Shown in pieces: positions 1 to 7,830 of a stretch of DNA of 64,000 bases; the stretch's first letter is position 1, and each line of letters starts with the position of its first letter. The DNA is taken from contig NZ_BPQU01000014.1 in NCBI RefSeq assembly GCF_022179445.1, forward strand, positions 36,493 to 100,492, in the 5' to 3' direction. The notes under the pieces are model-generated. The model saw only the letters and a program-made list of their open reading frames with translations. It made no database searches and had not been told where the DNA came from. The translations under genes and the position numbers were made by a program. The DNA comes from Methylobacterium mesophilicum. GTDB taxonomy: Bacteria; Pseudomonadota; Alphaproteobacteria; Rhizobiales; Beijerinckiaceae.

Positions 1-171
1 CTCCTGCGGCAGGTACTCCCACGGCAAACCAGTGCGCAGCACGAACAGGATGCCGGTCAGCGCCGCTAGGTCCGGGATCGGCGGCCGCCCGCCCTTCGGA
101 CGCGCCCGCGCCGGTGGCAGCAGCGGCGCGATCACCGCCCAGAGATCGTCGGGAACGAGGAACTTCGCCAT
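1..171 (-). CDS. IS5-family transposase, N-terminal part (runs off the window)
   Basis: The first ~57 residues of a DDE transposase are read on the minus strand from an ATG at 171, beginning MAKFLVPDDLWAVIAPLLPP and continuing through a PKGGRPP stretch to VLRTGLPWEYLPQE, the usual N-terminal block of IS5-family enzymes. The frame is open to the window edge, so the catalytic DDE part lies outside. A related but decayed copy lies at 7148-7802. Family assignment is confident; whether the whole enzyme is intact cannot be seen. Confidence 0.85.
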   Translation of the reverse strand, partial: MAKFLVPDDLWAVIAPLLPPARARPKGGRPPIPDLAALTGILFVLRTGLPWEYLPQE

Positions 172-214
172 GCCCGACCAACGCGCCAACCGCCAGTTTC
201 GTTAGGCGCTCTTA
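1..214 (-). mobile_element. IS5-family element, one end in the window
   Basis: The element end is at about 214, where the outward sequence reads TAAGAGCGCC; the second IS5 copy in this window ends in the very similar TAAGAGCGTC. Immediately outside the end the sequence continues as the C-terminus of an IS630 transposase, so this IS5 copy appears to have inserted into that older gene. The other end is off the window. Confidence 0.75.
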
Positions 215-384
215 ACTTGGTCGAGAACTTTTGGCAGTTCATGCGCGACAACGGGCTCGGCAATCGCGTCTTCAAATTCTACGCCGACATCCTCGACCAC
301 TGCTGCGAGCCCTGGAATACCCTCATCAACTGACCCTAGCGCATCATGTCCATTGGACTGCGCGCCTGGGCTCATGGGTTCTGA
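214..384 (+). pseudogene. IS630-family transposase, C-terminal remnant
   Basis: Translation from 214 gives LVENFWQFMRDNGL, then LDHCCEPWNTLIN, a TGA stop, a proline, a TAG stop, and RIMSIGLRAWAHGF. This is the typical end of IS630-family transposases (usually ...DHCC.AWN.LI.QPWRIMSIG.R.WAHGF), with two in-frame stops, one replacing the tryptophan of QPW. The 5' part is cut off by the IS5 element. It is a dead fragment. Confidence 0.8.
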
Positions 385-562
385 TCAATAAGGATTAGTA
401 TTAGATGCATCTTGGAGGGGGGCTGCCTATCTCACTTCCAATTCGTGCCGTCGAATTGTTCATCCGCGCCCGATGCACCTAACAGCACAAGCACCCAAAA
501 TACTTTATGTTCCGACTTTTAAGCTGAAACAACTTGAGTTCTTGGCTGCTTCATAGCGATGC

Positions 563-1357
563 TCAGGCATTTAGCTTGCTAACCACATGCTTAATGGTTA
601 AAAGTCCAATGCTGGCGGCAGTTAAGCCAAACATGATCACGTATAGATAGTCCACTTGAATGCCGGCATATGGATAGTAGGCTGACCGAACCCATTCTGC
701 ACATTGCAGGGCTGGATTAAATTTCATCCAATAATAGACTTTATCGGGCATAAAACTTGGCAAAAACATAACGCCGCTCGACACGTACATAATGATACTA
801 AACAGTGCGTAGCCGATCATCCATCCGGGAAAGAACCCTATAATCGCGACATTGATCGTTCCAATTCCGATCCCTAATATGATTGCGGCCAAGTAGCCGG
901 AGACAGCAACAATTGGATTGGTTGGGATAGGATTGGTACCAGAGGCAACTAGAACTGAACTTACAACAAGCAAGGCAAGAAAACCAGTAACAATCTCAAC
1001 TAATATACGAGAAAAAACTAAGTCAAATATTTTTACCTGAGGATAATATGTCAGCGGTCTATTCATCATGACTGATTTCATCACTTCGCGAGATATATAT
1101 TGGAAAACTAGTACCGGAACAGCTCCCGTCGCGAAGAATAGTGGTCTGCTATCGCCCAGGGGTGCGGCTAGTTTTTGAAATGTATAGATTGCGATCAACA
1201 TAAAGACGTGAACGCAAGGCCATAAAACCACTACGGCGTAGCCCCATATCGACGCCCCGAAGCGTGTGCGCATGTCACGGAGAATCAAGGCGTGCAGGAC
1301 GTGCAGGTAGGACTCGACCGGGCTCTTTTGTGTTTGAGCCGTGGGGAGAGCGGACAT
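563..1357 (-). CDS. ABC-2 polysaccharide export permease (KpsM/Wzm-like)
   Basis: A 264-residue inner-membrane protein of the usual KpsM length. The N-terminal cytoplasmic segment ALILRDMRTRFG leads into GYAVVVLWPCVHVFMLIAIY, the signature start of the capsule/O-antigen permease family; about six hydrophobic segments follow. It would form the membrane channel for moving a finished glycan across the inner membrane, paired with an ATPase (KpsT/Wzt). The gene starts 46 bases after the stop of the large glycosyltransferase upstream, so the two are probably cotranscribed. No ATPase gene follows: the next 350 bases hold only unassigned sequence and IS debris. It is AT-richer than the glycosyltransferase gene beside it, suggesting a separate origin. 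Family call confident; the substrate is inferred from neighbours. Confidence 0.88.
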   Translation of the reverse strand: MSALPTAQTQKSPVESYLHVLHALILRDMRTRFGASIWGYAVVVLWPCVHVFMLIAIYTFQKLAAPLGDSRPLFFATGAVPVLVFQYISREVMKSVMMNRPLTYYPQVKIFDLVFSRILVEIVTGFLALLVVSSVLVASGTNPIPTNPIVAVSGYLAAIILGIGIGTINVAIIGFFPGWMIGYALFSIIMYVSSGVMFLPSFMPDKVYYWMKFNPALQCAEWVRSAYYPYAGIQVDYLYVIMFGLTAASIGLLTIKHVVSKLNA

Positions 1358-1403
1358 CGGATTGGCCTCTGCGTTTCTCCGCCTGTTTCGACGAGAAACT
1401 GGG

Positions 1404-4400
1404 CTAAAGTGCGTTGCCGAGATGTGCCGGAGGAGCCGATCTTAAGTTGCCGATAGCGTAGTAATTGTGCATCAGGTTTTCATATTCGGCCGTCTCAGCC
1501 GGACCGGAGAGAGGTGCACTGACTGACATGTCGATCGCCATCATTTGGTCGTTCAGAGTCGCCGGGTCACTAGCGAGAGCGTAGGGCAGCACGTGGCCGT
1601 TCGGGTCCGCGCGCAGCCGATCGCCTTGGGCGCCAAGATCGAAAGTCGCCACCGGCAGGCCGGTCCGCAATCCCAAAGCTAGGGTGTACGAGTAGGTCTC
1701 CGGCCATATCGCCGGCACCAGGATTAGGTCGGCTGAAACCTTTGGCAGGAGTTCGAGGGTTTCCTCGTCCTCCCAGTGATGGCCGGTCTCTGCTATCTGG
1801 AGGGCTGCCCGCGCAACCCGATCGAGCGTCGGATCGTCGATCGAATAGCGACCTGTCTCGGTAACACCAGCTCCTTGCAAATGGCTCTTGATCGCCGAAT
1901 CGGTGTAGCCCACGATTGCGAAGCGCAGCGGCAAATCTCGGATTCGAGCGTCTTCAGCTAGAGCCTGCAGCAGCAAGCCGCCTTCGGGCATGCTAATTCC
2001 ACCCAACACGGCGACCCGGCGGACGCGGCCCGGCCGGCGCAGGGTGGTCGAGCGCACGCTCCGGTCGTGCTCGACGTGCGGCCGCACCGTGATCGCCAGC
2101 TCCGGATACACCGCCCCGATCCGCCCCGCCGTGTCGGCCGACGGCGCGAACACCCGCGCCGCCCCGGCCAGGAACCGCCCGAACGTCGCCCGCCGCTCCG
2201 CCGGGTCCGGCTCCTCGTAGCCGTCCGCGTCCGAGGACAGGCAGTCCCGGCACACCGGCACCGGCGCCAGGCCGCAATAGCGCCCGTCCGGCATCACCAG
2301 GTGGTTGCGGTGGCACACCGGCGAGAAGTCGTGCAGCGTCCAGGCATAGGGCCGCCCCGAGCCGGATACGAGGTCCATCAAGGCGCGGGCCGCGTTCCAG
2401 CGCAGGCCCGCCAGCGAGTGCACGTGGATCAGCAGCGGCGCCAGCTCCGCGATGAATGCCGACACCGCGTCGGCATCGCGGGGCAGGTACAGGCTGTCCA
2501 GGCTCGGCAGGTACACGAACTCGCGGCTACGGTACGAGACGTTGACCTGGATGTTCCGGGCCCGGTCGACCGAGAGCAGCACCACGGCCGTGCCCTCGGC
2601 CTTCAGCCGGGCGATCATGTCGTCGATGTGCCGCTGGATGCCCCCGCCCCAGCTATGGGTCACGAACAGCAAAGCCCGGCCACGGAAGTGCCGGGCCAGT
2701 CGATGCAGGTCGAGCCGCGCCCGCCCCCGCCGGCCCGGATCGGCCTGGACGAACTGGCCGACCAAAGCCGGGTAGTCCGGGTGCTTGGCCAGCAGCGCCG
2801 CCTGGCCCTGGTCGTACTCGCCGCCCGGGTCGAGCCCGAACGAGATCTGCCCGGCATGGTAGACGTACACGTCCTCGGCCAGGAGGTTCGAGAACCCCGC
2901 CTTGCGGGCGCGCATGCACCAGTCGTTCTCCTCGCCGTAGCCCTTGCCGAAGGCGACCTCGTCTAGCGTGCCGACCGCGTCGAGGGCCTCTGCCGTCATG
3001 TACATGCAGAAACCGACGCCGGTGGGCACCTCCACCGAGCGGCCGCGGTTGAGCGTGCTGGCGGCTTGGTCGAGGTCTGGCCGGGGGATCTCCAGCGCCA
3101 TGGTGTTGTTGGCGTTGAAGCGCGGATAGCTGCAGATCGTAGCGTTGTTCGACAGCGGCGTGACGCTGCCGACCGGTGGGCGGCCTTCCGCCTCGGCGGT
3201 CCCGGCGTGGGCGACGAGCCGGTCGAGCCAGTCGCCGAACACCTGGGCGTCGGAGTTGAGCAGGACCACGGCCCGGCCCTGGCGCAGGGACAGGCCGCGG
3301 TTGACCGAGCGCACGAAGCCGAGGTTGTTTTGGTTTTCGACCAGGTGGAACAGGCCGCGGCCGGCGAGGTCTTTCAGGTCGGCGGTGAGGTCGGGATCGG
3401 GGGACCGGTCGTTGACGGCGAGCAGGGTGAAGGGTGTGGTTTGCGGGGCGGAGAGGCAGGCGTGGATGGCGCGCAGGGTCTCGCCGCGGCCCTTGTAGAC
3501 CGGCATGATCACGACGACCCGGGCTTGGGCGAGCGTCAGGGCGTGGGGCAGACCGTCCCAGTCCTGCGGTTCGGGCGCCTCCATGGCCGGCCAGCTGCCG
3601 AGATCCTCCGGGCAGCCCATCAGCCCGGCGGCCCGGCCGGTGCGAACGTAATGCAGGAACGGCGTCTCGGCCGGCGCGAACAGGTGCCCGTAGGCGCGGC
3701 GATAGAAGCGGGTCGAGAAGGTCTTGCTCGGATCGCGATCCTCCTCCTGACCGTGTGACAGGAAGTGGATGGCCGGGCCGTTCTCGAAGCCGCGCGTGTC
3801 GGGATAGCGCTTCAGGTACCAGGCGGCGTCGAAATACGGTTCGATCAGACGGGCCTGCTCCAGCAACTCCGCATCCTCCGCCGCGGGCGGCGTGCCGTAG
3901 GCTGGATCGAAGGCGTCGCCCGACAGGTCGGTGCCGCGCAGCAGCGCGGTGGCGAGGTGGTGGACGAAGGGGGCGATTCCCGTCGCCTCCACGTAGGGAT
4001 GATGGGCGCGATAGGCCCAGCCGTTAAAGTCGGGGCGCGGGTTGCGACCCCTGCGCCAGCCGGTGTCGCAATAGTCGCGGACCGCGTCGGCGTCCTCCGC
4101 CAGGCCGTAGCGCTGCCGGTAGAAGGTGTGGTCGAAATGGAGCGCCGCCAGCCCGACCTGCAGGTCCAGGGACGCTGCCCGGTCCAGGGGCATAGGGCCG
4201 ATCTCGCCGAGCCAGCCGGTATCCTTAATCGGCGGATGCGTCGGGCGCAGGCCGCAGACGTGCAGCAGCGCGTCGAGCGTCGACCGGCCCGCGCCGGGAT
4301 CCCGCAGCTCTTGCCAGCCGGTCCGTGAGAAATGGACGTAGGGCGCGAGCCCCTGCGCGTCCGGGTAGGTCGTCCGGTACCAAGCCTCGTCCACGGCAGG

Positions 4401-5330
4401 AAACGTTGGCTGGTCCCGGCCCGAGAACGGCGTACCGCCGGAGAGCAGCGTCTCGGCCACGTACCGGAAAAACGGGTCGCCGATCACCGCCCGGCTGCCG
4501 GCGCGTGCCTGCACGAAGCCGACTGGGTCGAAATCCTGGCGCGGGCTGCGCATCTTCCGCCAGCCGCCGGTCACGTAGGCCCGCAGCAACTCCGCGTCGG
4601 ACGGGTCGGAGAGCACCTGGGCTTCCCGCTCGTCCAGGCCCTCGCGGTGATAGGCGGCGTCGAAATAGGGCGCGAGCGTCTCGGCCTGGAGTTCGAACAG
4701 ATCCTGTGGCTCGGGCCGGGTGAGGCCGCCGTGCAGGACGTAGTGCACCAGCGGGTTCTGGGTCGCGTAGGAGATTTTTTGGGTCAGGCAGTAGGCCAGG
4801 GTGTCGAAATGCGGCGCCGGCTCGCGGCCCTCGCGCCAGCCGGAGGCCATGTAGTGGGCCACCGGATCGACGCCGGCCGCCTGCAGGTCGGGGTTGTGGG
4901 CGAGGTAGAACGCCCCGTCCACGAGGCGGCGGGCCAGGCGCTCGGCCTGCCTGGTGTCGGGCTTGGGCAGGGTGCCGCCTTTGGCACGCTGCGCCGTCAC
5001 CCAGTGCAGGAACGGGTTGACGCCGGCGACGGCTAGGTACGGGCGCGCAGAAAGGTAGTCGGTGGTGGAGAAATCGGGCCGCGGGTCCCGGCCCTCGCGC
5101 CAGCCGATCGTGAGGTAGTCGCGCACTGGATCGATCGTGATCCCGTACCAGCTCGCGTAGAAGCCGGTATCGACATACGGTTCCAGCGCCGCAATCTGTT
5201 CCGCCCCCGACGTAACATCGTTCGCCGCAGGCAGGGCGCCGTTTGCTGCTAGCCGTATCAGCGGGTTGCGGCTCGAACGTGCTTCGGCTGAACCCGCCCA
5301 ACGGTAATAGTGGCCATAGAGGGTTTTCAA
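1404..5330 (-). CDS. Repeat-containing GT2 + GT4 multidomain glycosyltransferase
   Basis: A 1308-residue protein starting at a TTG codon. Residues ~45-580 hold about ten degenerate copies of a ~45-residue repeat (for example FYLAHNPDLQAAGVDPVAHY followed by GWREGREP). A GT2 domain follows at ~600-850: VVVIMPVYKG, VNDRSPD, LLNSDAQVFGDW (the DxD-like site) and EENDW near its end. The C-terminal ~880-1300 is a GT4-type GT-B domain starting LLFVTHSWGGGIQRHIDD with ILVPAIWPETYSYTLAL near the end. The protein should add at least two sugars to a surface glycan. It lies just upstream of the export permease on the same strand. The repeat is shared with five other proteins in this window. Domain calls confident; acceptors and donors unknown. 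Confidence 0.85.
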   Translation of the reverse strand: MKTLYGHYYRWAGSAEARSSRNPLIRLAANGALPAANDVTSGAEQIAALEPYVDTGFYASWYGITIDPVRDYLTIGWREGRDPRPDFSTTDYLSARPYLAVAGVNPFLHWVTAQRAKGGTLPKPDTRQAERLARRLVDGAFYLAHNPDLQAAGVDPVAHYMASGWREGREPAPHFDTLAYCLTQKISYATQNPLVHYVLHGGLTRPEPQDLFELQAETLAPYFDAAYHREGLDEREAQVLSDPSDAELLRAYVTGGWRKMRSPRQDFDPVGFVQARAGSRAVIGDPFFRYVAETLLSGGTPFSGRDQPTFPAVDEAWYRTTYPDAQGLAPYVHFSRTGWQELRDPGAGRSTLDALLHVCGLRPTHPPIKDTGWLGEIGPMPLDRAASLDLQVGLAALHFDHTFYRQRYGLAEDADAVRDYCDTGWRRGRNPRPDFNGWAYRAHHPYVEATGIAPFVHHLATALLRGTDLSGDAFDPAYGTPPAAEDAELLEQARLIEPYFDAAWYLKRYPDTRGFENGPAIHFLSHGQEEDRDPSKTFSTRFYRRAYGHLFAPAETPFLHYVRTGRAAGLMGCPEDLGSWPAMEAPEPQDWDGLPHALTLAQARVVVIMPVYKGRGETLRAIHACLSAPQTTPFTLLAVNDRSPDPDLTADLKDLAGRGLFHLVENQNNLGFVRSVNRGLSLRQGRAVVLLNSDAQVFGDWLDRLVAHAGTAEAEGRPPVGSVTPLSNNATICSYPRFNANNTMALEIPRPDLDQAASTLNRGRSVEVPTGVGFCMYMTAEALDAVGTLDEVAFGKGYGEENDWCMRARKAGFSNLLAEDVYVYHAGQISFGLDPGGEYDQGQAALLAKHPDYPALVGQFVQADPGRRGRARLDLHRLARHFRGRALLFVTHSWGGGIQRHIDDMIARLKAEGTAVVLLSVDRARNIQVNVSYRSREFVYLPSLDSLYLPRDADAVSAFIAELAPLLIHVHSLAGLRWNAARALMDLVSGSGRPYAWTLHDFSPVCHRNHLVMPDGRYCGLAPVPVCRDCLSSDADGYEEPDPAERRATFGRFLAGAARVFAPSADTAGRIGAVYPELAITVRPHVEHDRSVRSTTLRRPGRVRRVAVLGGISMPEGGLLLQALAEDARIRDLPLRFAIVGYTDSAIKSHLQGAGVTETGRYSIDDPTLDRVARAALQIAETGHHWEDEETLELLPKVSADLILVPAIWPETYSYTLALGLRTGLPVATFDLGAQGDRLRADPNGHVLPYALASDPATLNDQMMAIDMSVSAPLSGPAETAEYENLMHNYYAIGNLRSAPPAHLGNAL

Positions 5331-5565
5331 CGCGCGACTCTCACATTGCTGCCCGATGCGCTTGATCCGGCGAGCGGTCCATCAGCGGCTGTGTCGAGGC
5401 ATTTAACTATGATAAGCATGTCTTCGCGAAGAGCTGTGACCAAGGGTGGATCTCCGCGCCGAGCGAGCGCTTCGCCGGCGGGACTCGCCCTATCGGAACA
5501 GGCGTACGCAGTAAATATGAGGTTCTGGCCGTCGGCGCCCTGCCCCGTCGTCTCGACGCCGGCAG

Positions 5566-6094
5566 TTAGATCGGATCGAACCGCCAAATAAAATCCTCGC
5601 GCACGATGCGCGCGGGACTGCCCGCGGCTATGCAATGTGGTGGCTCGACTTCAGTGACGACCGCCTGCGCCCCGATGATCGCGTCGTCACCGATGGTTGA
5701 ACCCTGAAGAGTGTGGCGTGATTGGCGATTGAAACGTGATTGCCCACGCGGACGGACTTTGCCGAGTTTAATCGCGTGTCACCCCTCCTGTCGATGAAGG
5801 AGTGATGATAGCCTGTCGTCGTCCAAGCCCCGGCGCGATCGAACAATTCATACCGATTCCGATCACTTTCGCTGAGAATGATTTGAGATGGACTGAGTCA
5901 GTGCTGCCGGTCCTGTCTCCAATGTGAAGCATTGATGTCGGGTCAACAAAGTTATTGAATGCCGCCAGCCTAACATCCTTGCCAACGTCGAGTTTGAAAC
6001 ACGATCCGATTGCAGTATGTATGTTTCTGTGGGATCGCGCCATTGTCCTATGTAAATATGATCGGTGTCGCTTTTGATGTATCATCCACCCCAA
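5566..6094 (-). pseudogene. Hexapeptide-repeat (LbH) acyltransferase, frameshifted
   Basis: Three frames together give a recognisable left-handed beta-helix acyltransferase of the WbbJ/maltose-acetyltransferase type. From 6094 one frame reads to about IGIGMNCSI; a second continues GAWTTTGYHHSFIDRRGDT and VRVGNHVSIANHATLF; a third gives GSTIGDDAIIGAQAVV, EPPHCIAAGSPARIV and REDFIWRFDPI before a TAA at 5566. At least two frameshifts are needed, so it is not functional as written. The true N-terminus is unclear; sequence upstream of 6094 may belong to it. It probably once acetylated a sugar of the neighbouring glycan. Sequencing error as the cause of the shifts cannot be excluded. Confidence 0.7.
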
Positions 6095-6493
6095 TCATTT
6101 TGGGCGCCGACGATATCAATAATGATGTTTTGTAATAGGTTTTATACTTAGCAACGGGTTATAATGAAATTAATTTATCGCCTACACAATTGAGAACATT
6201 GATTTCAATGATTCGGCGATGTGCTTGTGAATTTTATGGATAAGTTCGATAAGGTCAAGCTGCAATGGCTATATAGTAAGCCATGGCCGTTGAGCGTGAG
6301 CTCCTTCGCTAGGCAGCAACGTTTGCCAGAAACGATCCATGCCTCTCCAAACCGACTGACACATTTTTCACAACTCAAGCGACCCTACAAAAAATTCATA
6401 TGAAATTTGCGTGACGCCCCGACGCACTGTTGACCCTTCAGCGGTCCTATGCCCATTGACCGCCGACGAACGAAGTTTGGAGCGAGGCCGTCA
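6095..6493. other. AT-rich intergenic stretch, no gene recognised
   Basis: About 400 bases, clearly AT-richer than the flanks. The only open frame (6221-6403, +) encodes a sequence with no recognisable features. It separates the decayed acyltransferase from the next gene and may carry that gene's promoter, but I found no convincing -35/-10 pair. Confidence 0.4.
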
Positions 6494-7021
6494 ATGGCTG
6501 AGGACAATACCCTGACGAAGGCGCTGGTCGATGTGCGCGCTCGGAGAGCCGCACTTCAAAGCGACTACGACCGGATCGCCGCGGAACTTACCAAACTGCG
6601 TGCGGCGGAGGCTGCGCTGACAGCGATTGTGGAAGGCGTCCCATTGAAGGACACGACCATCCTTCTCTCCTCTGACAATCAGCGATCGTCGGCCGAGGAT
6701 CAGGGCACGTCCGGTCGGAGTGGGCGGCGCGGAGCTCGGGGTCCACGATCGAATTCGGCCAAGGGACGTCTCAAGGCCCTCCTCGGCAACGCGGGGCCAC
6801 AAGGATTGACACATGCCGAGATCGCGGAGCGGTTGCCCGATGTCGCGCCGAACACTCTCAATACCTACTTGAGCATGATGGTTACGGGCGGCGAGGCGGT
6901 CCGGAACGGCGATTTCTTCACCGCCGCTGTGGGATCAGAGGAGACTGATTCGGAAGAAAAGCCGGCTGACGAGTCCTCGGCCGACGATGACGACCACCGC
7001 GATACTGAAGCGGCGGAGTAA
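6494..7021 (+). CDS. Hypothetical protein, N-terminal coiled coil and C-terminal winged-helix-like domain
   Basis: The open frame begins at 6449, but I prefer the ATG at 6494 (MAEDNTLTKALVDVRARRAA), giving 175 residues, because the following segment is a continuous helical run. Residues ~5-50 look like a coiled coil (RAALQSDYDRIAAELTKLRA). A basic Gly/Arg/Ser linker leads to a compact domain around GRLKALLGNAGPQGLTHAEI and LPDVAPNTLNTYLSMM, which has the helix-turn-helix-wing rhythm of a small DNA-binding domain, ending in an acidic tail. I do not recognise a named family. It could be a transcription or nucleoid-type regulator; no target is evident. Confidence 0.6.
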   Translation: MAEDNTLTKALVDVRARRAALQSDYDRIAAELTKLRAAEAALTAIVEGVPLKDTTILLSSDNQRSSAEDQGTSGRSGRRGARGPRSNSAKGRLKALLGNAGPQGLTHAEIAERLPDVAPNTLNTYLSMMVTGGEAVRNGDFFTAAVGSEETDSEEKPADESSADDDDHRDTEAAE

Positions 7022-7147
7022 GAGGATTCAGCTTTTTAGCGGGCGTTCGGGCGGGAGAAGCGTTGCCATGCTACCAATGCGTGAGCCTGTTTATATGTAT
7101 GAATTCGGGAGAAGCGGTGGGGGCGATCCTGAACTAGTCAAAGGTTT

Positions 7148-7802
7148 TAAAGCGCTCAACAGAACTGTTTGGTCTGGTTGATTGTGATGAGGGTCGCAGC
7201 AAAAGTGGTGAAAAACAGGTAGATGTCGCTGCAGCGCTCGTCGCGGATGGGCAGGCGGCGGAAGTGATTGAACCAGGCGTAGGTGCGCTCCACGACCAAG
7301 CGATGACGCCCGAGCTTCTCGCTGCTCTTGACGCTTTTGCGGGCGATGCGTGGCACTGTCTCGCCCGCCGCGCATCCGCCCGGCTTGAAGCGAACGGTCG
7401 AGTTCGGGCCCGTCGCCGGGCTCTCTTATTTGCGGTGATGGAGGCGCTGTCGAGCGAGGCATGGCTGAAGTCGATGCCGGTCAGGGGTCTGAGCCGATCG
7501 AGCCGCGCCTGCTGCAGGCGGTCCGACACGCCAGCCGTCTGCCAGTCGCGCAGGCGTCGCCAGCACGTCATGCCCGAGCCGCAGCCCATCTCGCGTGGTA
7601 ACAACTCCCAGGGCGTGCCAGAGCGCAGCACGGACAGGATGCCCGTCAGCGCCGCGCGGTCGGATGTTCGCGAGCGCCCAACCTTCGGCTTGGCCGATTC
7701 AGGTGGCAGCAGCGGTGCGATCACCGCCCATGAGCGGTCGGAAAGGAGCGGTTTGGCCATCCCTCCCCGACGCGCCATAGCCAGTTTTGTCTGACGCTCT
7801 TA
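7148..7802 (-). mobile_element. IS5-family element, internally deleted
   Basis: Imperfect ~20-bp inverted ends are visible: TAAAGCGCTCAACAGAACTG at the left and, read inward from the right, TAAGAGCGTCAGACAAAACT. At ~655 bp it is shorter than a full IS5 element (usually 800-900 bp), which fits the internal deletion seen in its transposase. Confidence 0.75.
7156..7760 (-). pseudogene. IS5-family transposase with internal deletion and frameshift
   Basis: The N-terminal half starts MAKPLLSDRSWAVIAPLLPP at 7760 and runs through ELLPREMGCGSGMTCWRRLR to FSHASLDSASITANK. The central region carrying the second catalytic aspartate is missing, and the C-terminus resumes in another frame: PRIARKSVKSSEKLGRHRLV, VERTYAWFNHFRRLPIR and TFAATLITINQTKQFC. 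The VERT(Y/L)AW block with its catalytic Glu is present, but the enzyme as a whole is not. Confidence 0.8.
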
Positions 7803-7830
7803 ATCAGCCTGGTCCAAAGCCACCGATAAC

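Noticed and set aside
2067..2966. 299-codon open frame antisense to the large GT gene
   Set aside because: Arg/Gly/His-rich composition and position exactly opposite a well-supported gene mark it as a GC-rich shadow; the same applies to 3066-3758, 3765-4328, 4332-5036 (+) and 4225-5301 (-).
6221..6403. 60-codon ORF in the AT-rich interval
   Set aside because: No ribosome site, no recognisable content, low-complexity ending; more likely chance.
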